Shown here piece after piece: positions 39,601-44,550 of a stretch of DNA of 64,000 nt. Position 1 is the first letter of the stretch, and every line of letters begins with the position of its first letter. Position numbers and translations under genes: made by a program. This DNA is from Dendrolimus kikuchii (taxonomy: Eukaryota > Arthropoda > Insecta > Lepidoptera > Lasiocampidae). Where the stretch lies: assembly GCA_019925095.2 (NCBI GenBank), contig CM034392.1:1681501-1745500 (forward strand). Reading direction: 5' to 3'. Below the pieces are notes generated by a model, which saw only the letters and a program-made list of their open reading frames with translations, was not told the origin of the DNA and did not search any database.

Positions 39601-42427
39601 AGGTGTCGTGTCGTAACAAATGGCCAAACATCTTCCCCCTTCTTTCCTCCAGAGTTTTTAAAATTGTGCGTTTCTCCTTTACCATATCCAGTACTTCTTC
39701 ATTCGTCTTCTTTTCTCTTCATGCGTCTCCAACACCACATTTCGAATGCTTCTAATCTATCGCGATCTCTTTGTGTCATGGTCCATGCTTCACATCCATA
39801 TAAAGCCATGCTCCAGATATAAATTTTAATTAAACTTTTTTTAATGGATTCTGCTATTTTAGACCTAAATAAATAGTTTTTACTAATAAAAGCTCGTTTT
39901 GCCATTGTTATTCTAGCTATTATGTCGTCTGTACATCGAGAATATAGTATATAAGTAACTAAAAAATAATATTTAATAAATATGCAGATATTCATATTAT
40001 ATATATATTTATACATACATACATAACTTCACGCCAGTTCCCTTGCGGGGTAGGCACGAACAACAGAACGCCATTTAGGCTTATTCTTACACACCTCACT
40101 TGCTTCTTTGACATTCATAACTCTTGTCATGCACGCTCGTCTGTTCTTAAGGCTCCTGACATCACCTTCTGCTAGTACACGATCAAGTTGATCATGTAAG
40201 GTGTGTCGAACCACCGGTGCATTCCTTTCCTTACCTTCACCCCGACACTCTCTTTCAGACCAACTCTCTTTCTTACTTCGGTATTCACTCCGCAGATTTT
40301 GCGCAGTGCTCGCATCTCGACCGCGTTTACTCTACTTTCATGCTCTCTCTTCCATACCCAACTCTCGCTTCCATACGTGAGCGTAGGTACCAGCACCGCG
40401 TTATTAATTATACATTAATAAATTAGTAGATGAGTAGCAACAGTAATTACTGCTATTTATGGGGTTGCCAGCAAGAGATTGCTTTGTACTGTAAGATTTG
40501 TTATTTATTGTTGTTTAGGTGTTCCACCTTGTGCACCTGGAGTGCCCCGCGCAAGTCGAGGAGCCGCGCGACGAGTCCGCGCCCAAGAAGCAGAGGCCCT
40601 CCCCACAAGAGAACCGCCTCAATCCCACCAATGGTAAGGCCTATTTTCAAAATTATATATATACTAGAGTTTACTCTTGTTTAAAGAGCAGTCGTTGATG
40701 CAGGTTGCATTGTATTAAATTTATATGTATTTGCCCCCGGAAGATTCACTTCATTTTATATCGCAAACTCCCGGGATGAAAAGTATATTGTCCATTTTCG
40801 GTTTGATGATGATTTTGGTATCTATAAACTTGAGAAATGATCGGTCTCCCATACAAACTTTCATCCTCTATTTCAGCCCGTTCTAGTTTTATTTATCTAT
40901 CTCCCGTCTATCTGTAAACTACATAAATGACAACAATGATAAAAATGATCAAAATAAACGAAATAACTGAAATGTCAAAAATGGCCGAAATGGCTGAAAT
41001 GACCTAAACGGCCAAAATGAACGAAATGGCCCAAATGACCAAAATAACCAAAATGACGAAAATTGCAAATTCCAAAAAAAAAACATCCAGCTTTCTGGGA
41101 TTATTTTTATATAAATCTAACCTATTATCCGGTATGAAAAATATCCCTTGTCCACCCTCGGTATTAATATTACATATATAACGAATTTCAGCCAAATCAG
41201 TGTAATAGTTTATTTTATCCCGGAAATGTCCCATTTTTCGGGATAAAAATATCCTATGTTCATTCTCGGCATCAAATACACACACACACGCACGCACGCA
41301 CACACATTGTAAACTCTATATAACGACACTGAAGGGACTATGCTATTATGGCGTTATATAGGGGTGTCGTTAAATGGAGAGAAGACTGTTATTTTTGTCT
41401 GATGTCTTTTGCTGCACCAGTAATTTTGTTGTACTTTTTTTACTTCTTTATTCATATCTTGCGATATTGAGGCAACTTGGTGATAAAGAAAGTACTTATG
41501 AATTTCGGTATTTTGGAATTTTTTAGAAATTTCGATATGCATGATGCTGACAGTTGAGTTTATCACGGGTTAGGATAACAAAGCGATAAAAGAACATACA
41601 CAGCTGCGCAGCTTATACTAATTTTGGCTATATAAAAAGTAACTTTTTATTACTTAATTGTTAGTTGAGAGTGAGTGTAATGCTATATAGAGTGTATCAT
41701 TATATGGAAGACGAGCTAAACCAACCAAAGTCAAGTGATTACGACGCTTAAGGAAATTCGTCGTTAAATAGAGTGACGTTACATGGAGGTTACACTGCAA
41801 AGCATAACAGGCAGACAAACAGACAGAGTTACTTTCGCATTTATAATATTAATAGGGATTCCAGTTGGTTTTTTTTTGTTAATAGCTTTAATGTAACAGA
41901 CACGCCATGCTTAGACTTTTATAATATTATAGATTATCGGTTTCACTCATAGTGAGTTAGAGTAAGTTTGAACGCTTCTTTATGGTTCTTAAAATAGCGT
42001 TCACACTTACTCCAATTCCCTATGAACGATATCCCGTTGAACGTTTATTTATTGCGTGAGTTCAGCAGACAGGCAGACGGCCCACTTGACGGAAAGCGAT
42101 TACCATCGCCTATGGACATTGGCAACACCGAAGGTGCTACAAATGCGTTGCTACTCTCTTAAGGGAGATTGGAACCTGGTCACTAATGCCGGAACACAAC
42201 ACATACCCTGCCACCTGGCTGTGGGTTGTTTAGTCGCCTCTTACGACGTGCCGCACCAACGCAGGAAATTGTATTCTTTCTCCGTTCCTGCACGTGTAGG
42301 CGCGAACCCGGAGCCGCAGCGGCCGGCGTCGCCGTCCCCGTCAGAGGGCAGCGCCGGCGCGCCGCGCAGCCGCTCGCTGCCCCCGGCGGAGACCGCCACC
42401 GAAGCGGACGAGCGCTACAGCGACTGA
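13592..42427 (+). CDS. BTBD9: BTB/POZ domain-containing protein 9, two internal exons not found
   Basis: Predicted cullin-3 adaptor; the family affects sleep, dopamine signalling and iron metabolism (family knowledge). Twelve exons are supported: 13592-13664, 15223-15386, 17865-17928, 19487-19643, 22707-22806, 28670-28829, 30945-31167, 32330-32489, 36379-36618, 38784-38862, 40519-40633 and 42300-42427 (TGA). They give about 553 residues: BTB, BACK, then two F5/8 type C-like domains. The expected middle of BACK (intron 22807-28669) and the linker between the two C-like domains (intron 32490-36378) were not found. The second absence also breaks phase (0 to 2). One donor is GC. A scrambled partial exon copy lies at 29876-30115. 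Either assembly errors or a damaged locus; conserved residues elsewhere argue for a living gene. Confidence 0.88.
13866..13972 (+). mobile_element. LINE/SINE 3'-end fragment related to family A
   Basis: Contains 'ctggtgttgcaaacttataggcgacagtaac' style sequence and an A-rich tail, like 61030-61125 and 25305-25415. It is preceded by C-rich text resembling the 41-bp repeat at 60630. Confidence 0.6.
13973..15222. other. BTBD9 intron 1, 3' part
   Basis: Contains a family A copy (14310-14590) and, at 14715-14760, a LINE 3'-UTR phrase (gataaggccaccctttgt) also seen at 59112-59150. No exon recognised. Confidence 0.6.
14310..14590 (+). mobile_element. Family A retroelement with internal deletion
   Basis: Starts ATCCATGCAGGAATGG and ends CTCCTGCAATAAAAAAA. 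Between GAGGCGA and TTTGCCCGAC it lacks about 35 bp that full copies contain; the copy at 26466 has nearly the same deletion. Confidence 0.9.
15223..15386 (+). CDS. BTBD9: BTBD9 exon 2: first half of BTB domain
   Basis: Acceptor ATAAACAG, donor CAG|GTTAGC; enters in phase 1, leaves in phase 0. Encodes EYSDVTLIVEGQRIPAHKVI and SDYFRALLYGGMRETNQ, the diagnostic BTB core. Confidence 0.97.
15448..15601. repeat. Long inverted repeat, arms of about 60 bp
   Basis: The left arm (ataaaaaaacttcgtttcaa... accgacttcaaaaactaaa) and right arm (tttagtttttgaagtcggtt...) are near-perfect reverse complements around an AT-rich loop. It starts about 60 bp after the exon 2 donor. A further 'gaagtcggttaaaa' follows at 16052-16065, consistent with a mobile element. 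Confidence 0.85.
15602..16460. other. BTBD9 intron 2, repeats without a gene
   Basis: An internal direct repeat of about 200 bp (15695-15830 versus 15850-15995, both with 'atgaaaactactgggccaaac') is probably part of the element carrying the inverted repeat upstream. 16190-16430 is AT-rich with 'taaccggattgtttgc' palindromic text. No exon seen. Confidence 0.6.
16464..16766 (+). mobile_element. Family A retroelement, full length
   Basis: Runs from ATCCGTGCAGGAACGGAG to the A-rich tail with no large deletion. Useful as the reference copy (about 300 bp). Confidence 0.93.
16767..17410. other. BTBD9 intron 2, stretch without a recognised feature
   Basis: 16860-17390 has ordinary base composition and short ORFs (for example a hydrophobic 64-codon frame at 17182) but nothing I recognise; no match to other repeats in the window was noticed. 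Confidence 0.4.
17411..17723 (+). mobile_element. Family A retroelement, full length
   Basis: Starts ATCCGTGCAGGAACGG and ends CTCCTGCAATAAAAATAC. It ends about 140 bp before BTBD9 exon 3. Confidence 0.93.
17865..17928 (+). CDS. BTBD9: BTBD9 exon 3: BTB domain
   Basis: 64 nt between TTTCAG and donor CTG|GTAAGC. Encodes PEVELQAPLLAFKALLRYVY; phase 0 to 1. Matches the BTB helix after the GGMRE motif. Confidence 0.95.
17959..18046 (+). mobile_element. RTE-type LINE 3' fragment
   Basis: Last ~60 bp of the RTE C-terminal coding end (atgaatgtcaaagaagcaag) with a (TATG)n tail. Confidence 0.75.
18049..19087 (+). mobile_element. Helentron-like element with internal 8-bp minisatellite
   Basis: Opens with a 43-bp imperfect palindrome (ACTAGAGTTTACCCCGCGG... 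to ...AACCTCTAGT). It carries a tandem (aaaagggc)n block at about 18470-18765 and then 'acctgtcccacttttggga' and two 'gccaaatcgg' segments. Homologous copies lie at 28080-28653 (minus) and 40668-41275 (plus) with different minisatellites. Classification as Helentron/DINE-like is inference from the palindromic end and internal tandem block. Confidence 0.65.
18470..18765. repeat. 8-9 bp minisatellite (aaaagggc)n
   Basis: About 30 imperfect units of AAAAGGGC, AAAAGAGC or AAAAAGAGC. The Lys-rich and Phe/Cys-rich reading frames over it on both strands are by-products of the repeat. Confidence 0.95.
19089..19372 (+). mobile_element. RTE-type LINE 3' fragment with internal gap
   Basis: Encodes KVRKGMLQWFDT then TFHDQIDRVLAEGDVRSLKN and ends in (TATG)n. 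The segment between these two parts, present at 51240-51335, is missing, as in the copy at 40011. Confidence 0.85.
19487..19643 (+). CDS. BTBD9: BTBD9 exon 4: end of BTB, start of BACK
   Basis: Acceptor CATCCCAG, donor CAG|GTAGGG; phase 1 to 2. Encodes DTVLDMLGLAHQFNFQELEA and LRQVLGLRNVCSVLDAA, strongly conserved in BTBD9. Confidence 0.97.
19713..19921 (-). mobile_element. Non-autonomous Helitron, 209 bp
   Basis: On the minus strand it starts TCTTAATATATATAAATTAC (19921 downward) and ends ...GGGACAGCTAG (19713) next to T, the TC...CTAG|T structure of Helitrons. No coding sequence. Confidence 0.75.
20120..20830 (+). mobile_element. Helitron, non-autonomous, probably two fused copies
   Basis: Starts TCTATACTAATATTATAAAG directly after A (20119) and ends GGGCTCAGCTAG directly before T (20831), as Helitrons insert between A and T. 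The 5' motif and 'gcgctaatctcaggaac' recur near 20612-20660, so a second copy or a tandem 5' end is inside. No helicase ORF. Confidence 0.8.
21990..22073 (-). mobile_element. Family A retroelement, 3' tail only
   Basis: A long T run, then GCAGGAGTTCAGCAGACAGG through 'ggttaccatcgcc', then an abrupt switch to unrelated sequence. Confidence 0.85.
22707..22806 (+). CDS. BTBD9: BTBD9 exon 5: BACK domain
   Basis: Acceptor GTGTCATAG, donor GTG|GTGAGT; phase 2 to 0. Encodes LYGLDALMDYCYNFLDKNAT and HESFLQLSV. The next conserved segment (middle of BACK) is not found downstream. Confidence 0.95.
23090..23660. mobile_element. Retroelement leader-like fragment, unclassified
   Basis: GC-richer than its surroundings, with 'cagccggcacggagtgg' and 'tccaggggtggaag' text and no long frame. 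It looks like the untranslated part of a retroelement, but I cannot name the family. Confidence 0.35.
23668..23789 (+). mobile_element. Family A retroelement, 5'-truncated
   Basis: Starts at 'cccttaagagagcagcagtg' and ends CTCCTGCAATAAAAAAAC. Confidence 0.85.
23945..24035 (-). mobile_element. tRNA-derived SINE head
   Basis: The minus strand has an A-box-like TGGTTGAGCGGGC and a B-box GGGTTCGAGTCC at tRNA-like spacing. It runs on into non-tRNA sequence, so it is a SINE rather than a tRNA gene. Confidence 0.7.
24055..24342 (-). mobile_element. Copia-type LTR retrotransposon integrase fragment
   Basis: Encodes RLTVPRTPQQNGVAERMNRT and FWAEAVDSACYVRNRCPT, the conserved end of the Copia integrase core with its catalytic Glu region. 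The frame decays soon after. An ~18-bp direct repeat (AAGAGGTATGGACAAATG on the minus strand) lies on both sides. Confidence 0.88.
24360..24538 (+). repeat. Repeat family E ending in a TACGGA/TCCGTA hairpin
   Basis: Related to 34740-35020, 62335-62580 and (reverse) 44915-45180. It ends at GGGTACGGAACTCGAGTCCG, where TACGGA and TCCGTA pair around CTCGAG. Confidence 0.75.
24577..24812 (+). mobile_element. Family A retroelement, short form
   Basis: Begins at CCAGGTGGTAGGGC, the recurring short-form 5' boundary, and ends CTCCTGCAATAAAAAA. Confidence 0.9.
24841..25317 (-). mobile_element. LINE reverse transcriptase C-terminal fragment
   Basis: Encodes LLYGSEAWPVLERHKQELRV, MPRWMCGVTRKDRVRNSRIR and GRRGRPKKCWLDVVKDDM, the typical tail of RTE/Proto2-like reverse transcriptases. 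5' part missing. It abuts a LINE 3' end of other polarity at 25305-25415. Confidence 0.85.
25440..26380. other. Intronic repeat debris
   Basis: 25510-25700 has two overlapping minus-strand frames that look transposon-derived but are not recognised. 25783-25890 ('aaaactacgttttaacggttttaa') and 26220-26300 match the TIR-bearing element at 34213-34437. Confidence 0.45.
26466..26757 (+). mobile_element. Family A retroelement with internal deletion
   Basis: Full 5' end (ATCCGTGCAGGAACGG), then GAGACGAC joins directly to TTTGCCCGAC as in 14310-14590. Ends in a 16-18 A tail. Confidence 0.92.
27131..27602. mobile_element. hAT-type element interrupted by a family A copy
   Basis: Left end CAGTGTTCCGCAAAGTATGT and right end (reverse complement) CAGTGTTCCACATACTTTTT are terminal inverted repeats. 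8-bp flanks tcttagat / gcttagat differ at one base. The family A copy at 27264-27488 splits it; without it the element is about 247 bp. Non-autonomous. Confidence 0.8.
27264..27488 (+). mobile_element. Family A retroelement, short form, nested
   Basis: Starts at AGGTGGTAGGGC and ends CTCCTGCAATAAAAAAAT, inserted within the hAT element. Confidence 0.92.
27850..28110. repeat. Interspersed repeat, second copy of 12290 type
   Basis: Has 'cgcagcatttaataaaaatg', 'tttatgcatccg' and 'acacattttattacataa', as at 12360-12500. Confidence 0.6.
28130..28653 (-). mobile_element. Helentron-like element with 9-bp minisatellite
   Basis: Reverse copy of the 18049 element. It ends at 28611-28653 with the CCGCGGCGCAGCCGCGG palindrome and ACTAGAG/CTCTAGT edges. 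Its tandem block (gtccactgg)n lies at 28285-28327 and 28389-28412, at the position where the other copies have different units. Confidence 0.65.
28670..28829 (+). CDS. BTBD9: BTBD9 exon 6: end of BACK domain
   Basis: Acceptor GTCAACAG, donor CTAT|GTAAGT; phase 0 to 1. Encodes VRLTLMSLEELLTVVRPFAL and PDMLLDAIQEKTQTKS. It begins 17 bp after the palindromic end of the Helentron-like element. Confidence 0.95.
29588..29852 (+). mobile_element. Family A copy, split
   Basis: The front part (29588-29688) and tail (29821-29852) are separated by about 130 bp of unrelated sequence. It shares private variants (ttatttgcttgactgaatga) with 30749-30930. Confidence 0.8.
29876..30115 (+). pseudogene. BTBD9: Scrambled partial copy of BTBD9 exons 6 and 7
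   Basis: The first 47 bp equal the exon 6 acceptor region and start. The last ~95 bp (ctgttggacggcgacaccga onward) equal exon 7. Between them short blocks alternate: exon 7-like 'ggggcgctcg', exon 6-like 'aagaactg', exon 7-like 'ataaccg', exon 6-like 'tggttcg', exon 7-like 'acat'. The 3' part carries many single-base insertions relative to exon 7. It has no usable donor and cannot encode the domain. This looks like a consensus built from misaligned reads, or a decayed tandem duplicate; I favour the former. Confidence 0.75.
30566..30604. repeat. (CACG)n microsatellite
   Basis: About ten ACGC units, running directly into a family A fragment. Confidence 0.95.
30612..30700 (-). mobile_element. 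Family A fragment
   Basis: Core only, 'acaaatgcgctgctgc' to 'gttatggcgacatac', with no tail or 5' end. Confidence 0.85.
30749..30930 (+). mobile_element. Family A retroelement, rearranged
   Basis: Shares private variants with 29588-29852. Its A-poor tail (ctgcaataaagtg) stops about 14 bp before the BTBD9 exon 7 acceptor. Confidence 0.85.
30945..31167 (+). CDS. BTBD9: BTBD9 exon 7: first discoidin-like domain; GC donor
   Basis: Acceptor TATATGAAG|TG, phase 1 to 2. Encodes LPEENVAAAKRGARVITGD and DTDNYDMERGYTRHTI, then HIRLLLWDRDN. Conservation and phase both require the exon to end at CAG (31165-31167), giving DRDNRSYAYYIEV with exon 8. The following bases are GCGAGT, a GC-AG intron. The next GT (31172) would shift the frame. 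Confidence 0.93.
31390..31492. repeat. CA/CACG microsatellite
   Basis: AT-rich repeat followed by (CA)n with a (CGCA)n block, ending at the MITE terminus. Confidence 0.9.
31493..32054 (+). mobile_element. Tigger/pogo-like MITE
   Basis: Starts CAGTGTAAACTCCATTTAAC and runs to 'agtgtcgttatatagag', the reverse complement of the 41305 left end, with a truncated right tip. Non-coding. Related copies: 32660-32794, 41305-41797 and 53771-54216. Confidence 0.75.
32330..32489 (+). CDS. BTBD9: BTBD9 exon 8: end of first discoidin-like domain
   Basis: Acceptor TTATTGTAG|A, donor AAG|GTATTG; phase 2 to 0. Encodes SYAYYIEVSVDQKDWVRVVD, FCRSWQNLYFEPRVVQYIKL and VGTSNTVNK. Confidence 0.97.
32660..32794 (+). 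mobile_element. Tigger/pogo-like MITE, right end
   Basis: From 'aaattactggtgcagcaaaa' to 'gtcgttatatagag', where it passes directly into the 82-bp satellite. Confidence 0.7.
32795..33835. repeat. 82-bp tandem repeat, about 12.6 units
   Basis: Unit starts at 32795, 32877, 32959 and 33041 are exactly 82 bp apart. Units consist of GTAGCAGC/GGCAGTGGTG-type submotifs and differ by a few substitutions. No stop occurs in any minus-strand frame of the unit and 82 is not a multiple of 3, so long overlapping minus frames (367, 300 and 404 codons) appear. They are repeat artefacts rich in Tyr/Cys/Leu/Thr, not proteins. Confidence 0.95.
33884..34075 (+). mobile_element. Family A retroelement, both ends truncated
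   Basis: Begins inside the element at 'cgtaagaggcgacaaaac' and loses the tail after 'attagtgttaca'. It follows the satellite closely. Confidence 0.85.
34100..34525 (+). repeat. Repeat family D, interrupted by a TIR element
   Basis: Matches 35985-36260 and the reversed copies at 51833-52382 ('ggcgggaactgaaaggag', 'aaatgaacaatagttgta'). It is split at 'gattatgt' by the element at 34213-34437; the family resumes at 'attatgtgttttgtgagaa'. Confidence 0.8.
34213..34437. mobile_element. TIR element nested in family D
   Basis: Left AATAAAACTAGGTTTTAACG and right (reverse complement) AATAAAACTATGTTTTAACG form inverted ends of about 25 bp. Contains 'cgacgtttcggccacttctc'. Homologous pieces occur near 2130, 25783 and 51354. 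Class not determined; Penelope-like origin is possible. Confidence 0.65.
34529..34714 (-). mobile_element. Family A retroelement, 5'-truncated
   Basis: T-run tail, then GCAAGAGTTCAGCAGACAGG through 'gttatggcgacat'. Confidence 0.9.
34740..35020 (+). repeat. Repeat family E with terminal hairpin
   Basis: From 'cacactgcacatgcacttcc' to GGGTACGGAACTAGAGTCCG; close match to 62335-62580. Confidence 0.85.
35279..35435 (-). mobile_element. RTE-type LINE 3' fragment
   Basis: (TACA)n tail then 'taacttcacgccagttccc'; the last ~50 codons of the RTE ORF on the minus strand. Confidence 0.85.
35985..36260 (+). repeat. Repeat family D, uninterrupted
   Basis: Same sequence as 34100-34525 without the insertion, ending 'aaggcctagttgccaagcc'. 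Ends just upstream of BTBD9 exon 9. Confidence 0.85.
36379..36618 (+). CDS. BTBD9: BTBD9 exon 9: second discoidin-like domain
   Basis: Acceptor CATCCGCAG|T, donor CAG|GTAAAC; phase 2 in and out. Encodes NALLNGDTEHYDWDQGYTC, HQLGSGAIVVQLAQPY and MLLWDCDYRHYSYYVETS, very close to other animal BTBD9. Confidence 0.97.
36643..37430. mobile_element. Pogo-like TIR element with nested family A copy
   Basis: Left TACAGTCGACTCTCGATAAT and right ATTATCGAGAGTCGACTGTA are inverted and bounded by TA. A family A copy (37072-37359) sits near its right end. The right end plus ~35 bp beyond it recurs at 49830-49935, also next to a family A copy. Confidence 0.65.
37072..37359 (-). mobile_element. Family A retroelement, near full length
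   Basis: From 'ggagatcagcagacaggcag' to 'ctccgttcctgcacggat'; short deletion around 37250. Confidence 0.92.
37431..37967. other. BTBD9 intron 9 stretch without recognised feature
   Basis: Holds the shared flank of the pogo-like element, then a moderately GC-rich stretch (37560-37750, including 'cgccgtcgccgctgcatt') and GA-repeat text at 37793-37806. No exon seen. Confidence 0.4.
37968..38203 (+). mobile_element. Family A retroelement, short form
   Basis: Starts CCAGGTGGTAGGGC, ends CTGCAATATAAAAAAAAA. Confidence 0.9.
38376..38661 (+). mobile_element. Family A retroelement, near full length
   Basis: Starts ATCCGTGCAGGAACGG; has a small deletion after 'ttatgttcc' and ends CTCCTGCAATAAAAAAAA. 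Confidence 0.92.
38784..38862 (+). CDS. BTBD9: BTBD9 exon 10: second discoidin-like domain
   Basis: Acceptor CTTACAG|G, donor GAG|GTAACA; phase 2 to 0. Encodes SWQVLYFSPRPVSIIRIIGT then NNSVNE. Confidence 0.97.
38906..39212 (-). mobile_element. Family A retroelement, full length
   Basis: Minus-strand copy whose T run starts about 40 bp after the exon 10 donor. Runs to 'ctccgttcctgcacggat'. Confidence 0.93.
39420..40005 (-). mobile_element. LINE reverse transcriptase C-terminal fragment, frameshifted
   Basis: The minus strand encodes RSKIAESIKKSLIKIYIWSM, ALYGCEAWTMTQRDRDRLEA then, in another frame, GKMFGHLLRHDTFLCTLIEG and RRGKGRPRRAYMDQIKEKVG. A typical insect LINE tail with a frame break near 39690. 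Confidence 0.85.
40011..40402 (-). mobile_element. RTE-type LINE 3' end with internal gap
   Basis: Encodes LTYGSESWVWKREHESRVNA, MRALRKICGVNTEVRKRVGL and the EASEVCKNKPKWRSVV tail, with (TACA)n at its end. Like 19089-19372, it lacks the piece between 'KVRKGMHRWFDT' and the TLHDQLDRVLAEG motif. Confidence 0.88.
40519..40633 (+). CDS. BTBD9: BTBD9 exon 11: end of second discoidin-like domain
   Basis: Acceptor TTGTTTAG, donor AATG|GTAAGG; phase 0 to 1. Encodes VFHLVHLECPAQVEEPRDES and a charged tail (KKQRPSPQENRLNPTN). Confidence 0.96.
40668..41275 (+). mobile_element. Helentron-like element with 9-bp minisatellite
   Basis: Third copy of the 18049 family. Starts ACTAGAGTTTAC but lacks the GC-rich palindrome centre. 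Its tandem block at 40930-41065 has units of the form CCGAAATGG/CCAAAATGA. Confidence 0.65.
41305..41797 (-). mobile_element. Tigger/pogo-like MITE, 493 bp
   Basis: Most complete copy. Ends CATTGTAAACTCTATATAAC and (reverse complement) CAGTGTAACCTCCATGTAAC. No coding sequence. Confidence 0.75.
42056..42294 (-). mobile_element. Family A copy abutting BTBD9 last exon
   Basis: Runs from 'gagttcagcagacaggcag' to 'ctttctccgttcctgcacg' with an internal deletion near 42205. Its end lies five bases before the acceptor AG of exon 12, so the element supplies the pyrimidine tract. Confidence 0.92.
42300..42427 (+). CDS. BTBD9: BTBD9 exon 12: C-terminus and stop
   Basis: Acceptor CACGTGTAG|GC, phase 1; ends RYSD then TGA (42425-42427). 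Encodes a Pro/Ser/Ala/Glu-rich GC-rich tail (NPEPQRPASPSPSEGSAG...). Low complexity, so identity rests on phase, position and an open frame up to the stop. Confidence 0.85.
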
Positions 42428-43286
42428 TCTCCGCTACAGGTGCGACCATATCACTTCACTTTTGGAACGAGGTTCCTTATCGCGCGTTGTTAAAGGGGGC
42501 TAGACGGAAATAGTACATTATGGTACTAGTGTTTAACATTGGTGATTACCGCCGAGGCGCCATTGAGACTCGAACCGTAGGCGAGGGTCTTAAGAGAGCC
42601 GAGGACGGTAATCATCAATACACACGTGTATCATACGACGTTTATCAACACACTTGTGAATAAAATAACCACAAAAACTAATTTTATTTAGTAGATAAAA
42701 AAAAGTTATATATGAGTGAAAGTTTTATTTATTAAACACGTACGAGTTAAAATTATCTATTTAAATAAGAAGTTGCATGAAATGAGCAACAATAGGAACA
42801 TTAATTTATTTGTTCTATAGAACACGGAACTTTTTTTTTTTAATAAAAACATTTTTAAGAACAAAGCAACTCAACCAATAAAATTTAAAAAAAAAATCTA
42901 TAACTCACTAGTGAGTTATAATGTTTTTTACTCACAGTTTGATAATGGGTGTCATTCTGTGCCTAATTGCGGTGACCATAGAGCCACTTTATGAGCAAGT
43001 GTGTTGAAAAAATTCTTACGAAAAGTTGTCACGACACTTTTTGCTATAGTAAGCTATCAACTTTAATGTAATGAAATGAAATCTAAAATATCAATTAGTG
43101 TAATAATATACGCTGTCTTTGATACTATTTGTTTGTTTATGTATTTCTTTCTATACATAGGTTTTTGATAAAATTTCGATGGTTTTCGATGCTTATCGAC
43201 ACACTTTTTGAGACGTTTTGAGAATTTTTAAGACATTTTAGGAGAACTTCGTTCCAAAAATGTGTCCCAAAGACACCTCATTAGTT
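42428..43286. other. BTBD9 3' UTR and downstream AT-rich DNA up to the gap
   Basis: A canonical poly(A) signal AATAAA lies at 42659-42664. Further on is AT-rich sequence without recognised features. Confidence 0.6.
42659..42664 (+). promoter_or_regulatory. Candidate BTBD9 poly(A) signal
   Basis: AATAAA 232 bp after the stop codon, the first plus-strand canonical hexamer noticed. Confidence 0.5.
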
Positions 43287-43386
43287 NNNNNNNNNNNNNN
43301 NNNNNNNNNNNNNNNNNNNNNNNNNNNNNNNNNNNNNNNNNNNNNNNNNNNNNNNNNNNNNNNNNNNNNNNNNNNNNNNNNNNNNN
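43287..43386. other. Assembly gap, 100 N
   Basis: Exactly 100 N, the conventional placeholder for a gap of unknown size. It lies between BTBD9 and GTPBP10. Confidence 0.99.
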
Positions 43387-43792
43387 GTTCCAGTAATACT
43401 GGACTTCGCGACTGCCACCACCTAAAATAATATCAGTATATACATATGCAGCATGTCGCACTGTGTACTGTCAACACTCACCGCTCTACCGTCTTTGTGC
43501 TATCTACAATAATATCTGCCACGATCTCGATATTTTCAATGCATTGATTAAGCATATCAAGAAGTTTCACACTCTTTTTTAATTGTTTATTTAACTTCAT
43601 TATTTATTAATTTCTTCTTAAAAAAAAATTAATAATATGTACTCAATGTCTTTATATAATGCATGCTGTGTTCAGTCAGGAACCATATAATCTGTGTTCT
43701 AGTTTTGTTTAAAAGTAAACTGAGTTGGCCAGTTTGCGAACCAAAATTTAAAAAAAGAACAATTTTTAGATTTATGTACAAAAGTTGTTATT

Positions 43793-44550
43793 AGGGATGG
43801 GCCGAATGTGGTTTGAACCGAATACGAACTTCGGCCAAACATTCGGTTAAAATAAAAAATTCGGCTGAATTTCGCCACGCTTTCTCAAGAGCAATACACC
43901 GTGACCTGATGACAATGTCAACTTGATAACACCGAATTTTTGGCTTTTTACACCCTAACCTGCCTCTAGTAAATTTTTAGTATGAGTAGGTGGATAAAAG
44001 AATAGATTTTTAGACCTTTGATTGAAAAAAAAAATCAACATTTCATAATTCTAAATTCATAATGTTTAATTCGTAAAAAGTGGGTTCAATCAAAATTAAA
44101 ATTATAATTGCTGATGAATTGCTTAGACGTGTTTTTTTTTTAATTCTAGTTACGCATTATAATTAAGCAGTTGCACTAGTTACTGATGTTTCTTAGAGGA
44201 ATAATAAGTTTATTTTATTTTAATTTGATGTCTATTTAATTAGGCAAAGACTCAATCAAGAACAAATTTTATTTATTTTTTATCACATTGCACGTTAAGA
44301 TTTACATGTTCCTAACTAAAATAAATGACCACGAGTATATAGATGCCAATTTTTATATTACGGTTATGATAGATATGATTTCTATGACCTTCAGTCTAGA
44401 TAGTGCAAATAGGTATTTTACTTTTTCCTTGCACCGAATGTTCGGCATTTAAACCGAATTTCGGCCGAATACCGAAGTTCGACTCAATCTGCCGAAATTT
44501 GTCGAAATTGCCGAAATTCTGCCGAAAAACGTGTGTTTCTCGGGACGCCC
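43793..44550. mobile_element. Probable hAT-like element with CGAA-rich inverted ends
   Basis: Begins TAGGGATGGGCCGAATGTGG. Both ends are rich in 'ttcggccgaat'/'accgaat' motifs in opposite orientation. The right tip (near 'cgggacgcccaac') is diverged and no target duplication was found. Confidence 0.5.

Larger units (their letters stand above)
39213..40518. other. BTBD9 intron 10, LINE remains
   Basis: Beyond the two LINE fragments listed separately, only AT-rich text is present. Confidence 0.6.

Noticed and set aside
42226..42513. GC-rich alternative frames around BTBD9 exon 12
   Set aside because: Shadow frames; only the phase-1 frame continues from exon 11 and stops at 42427.
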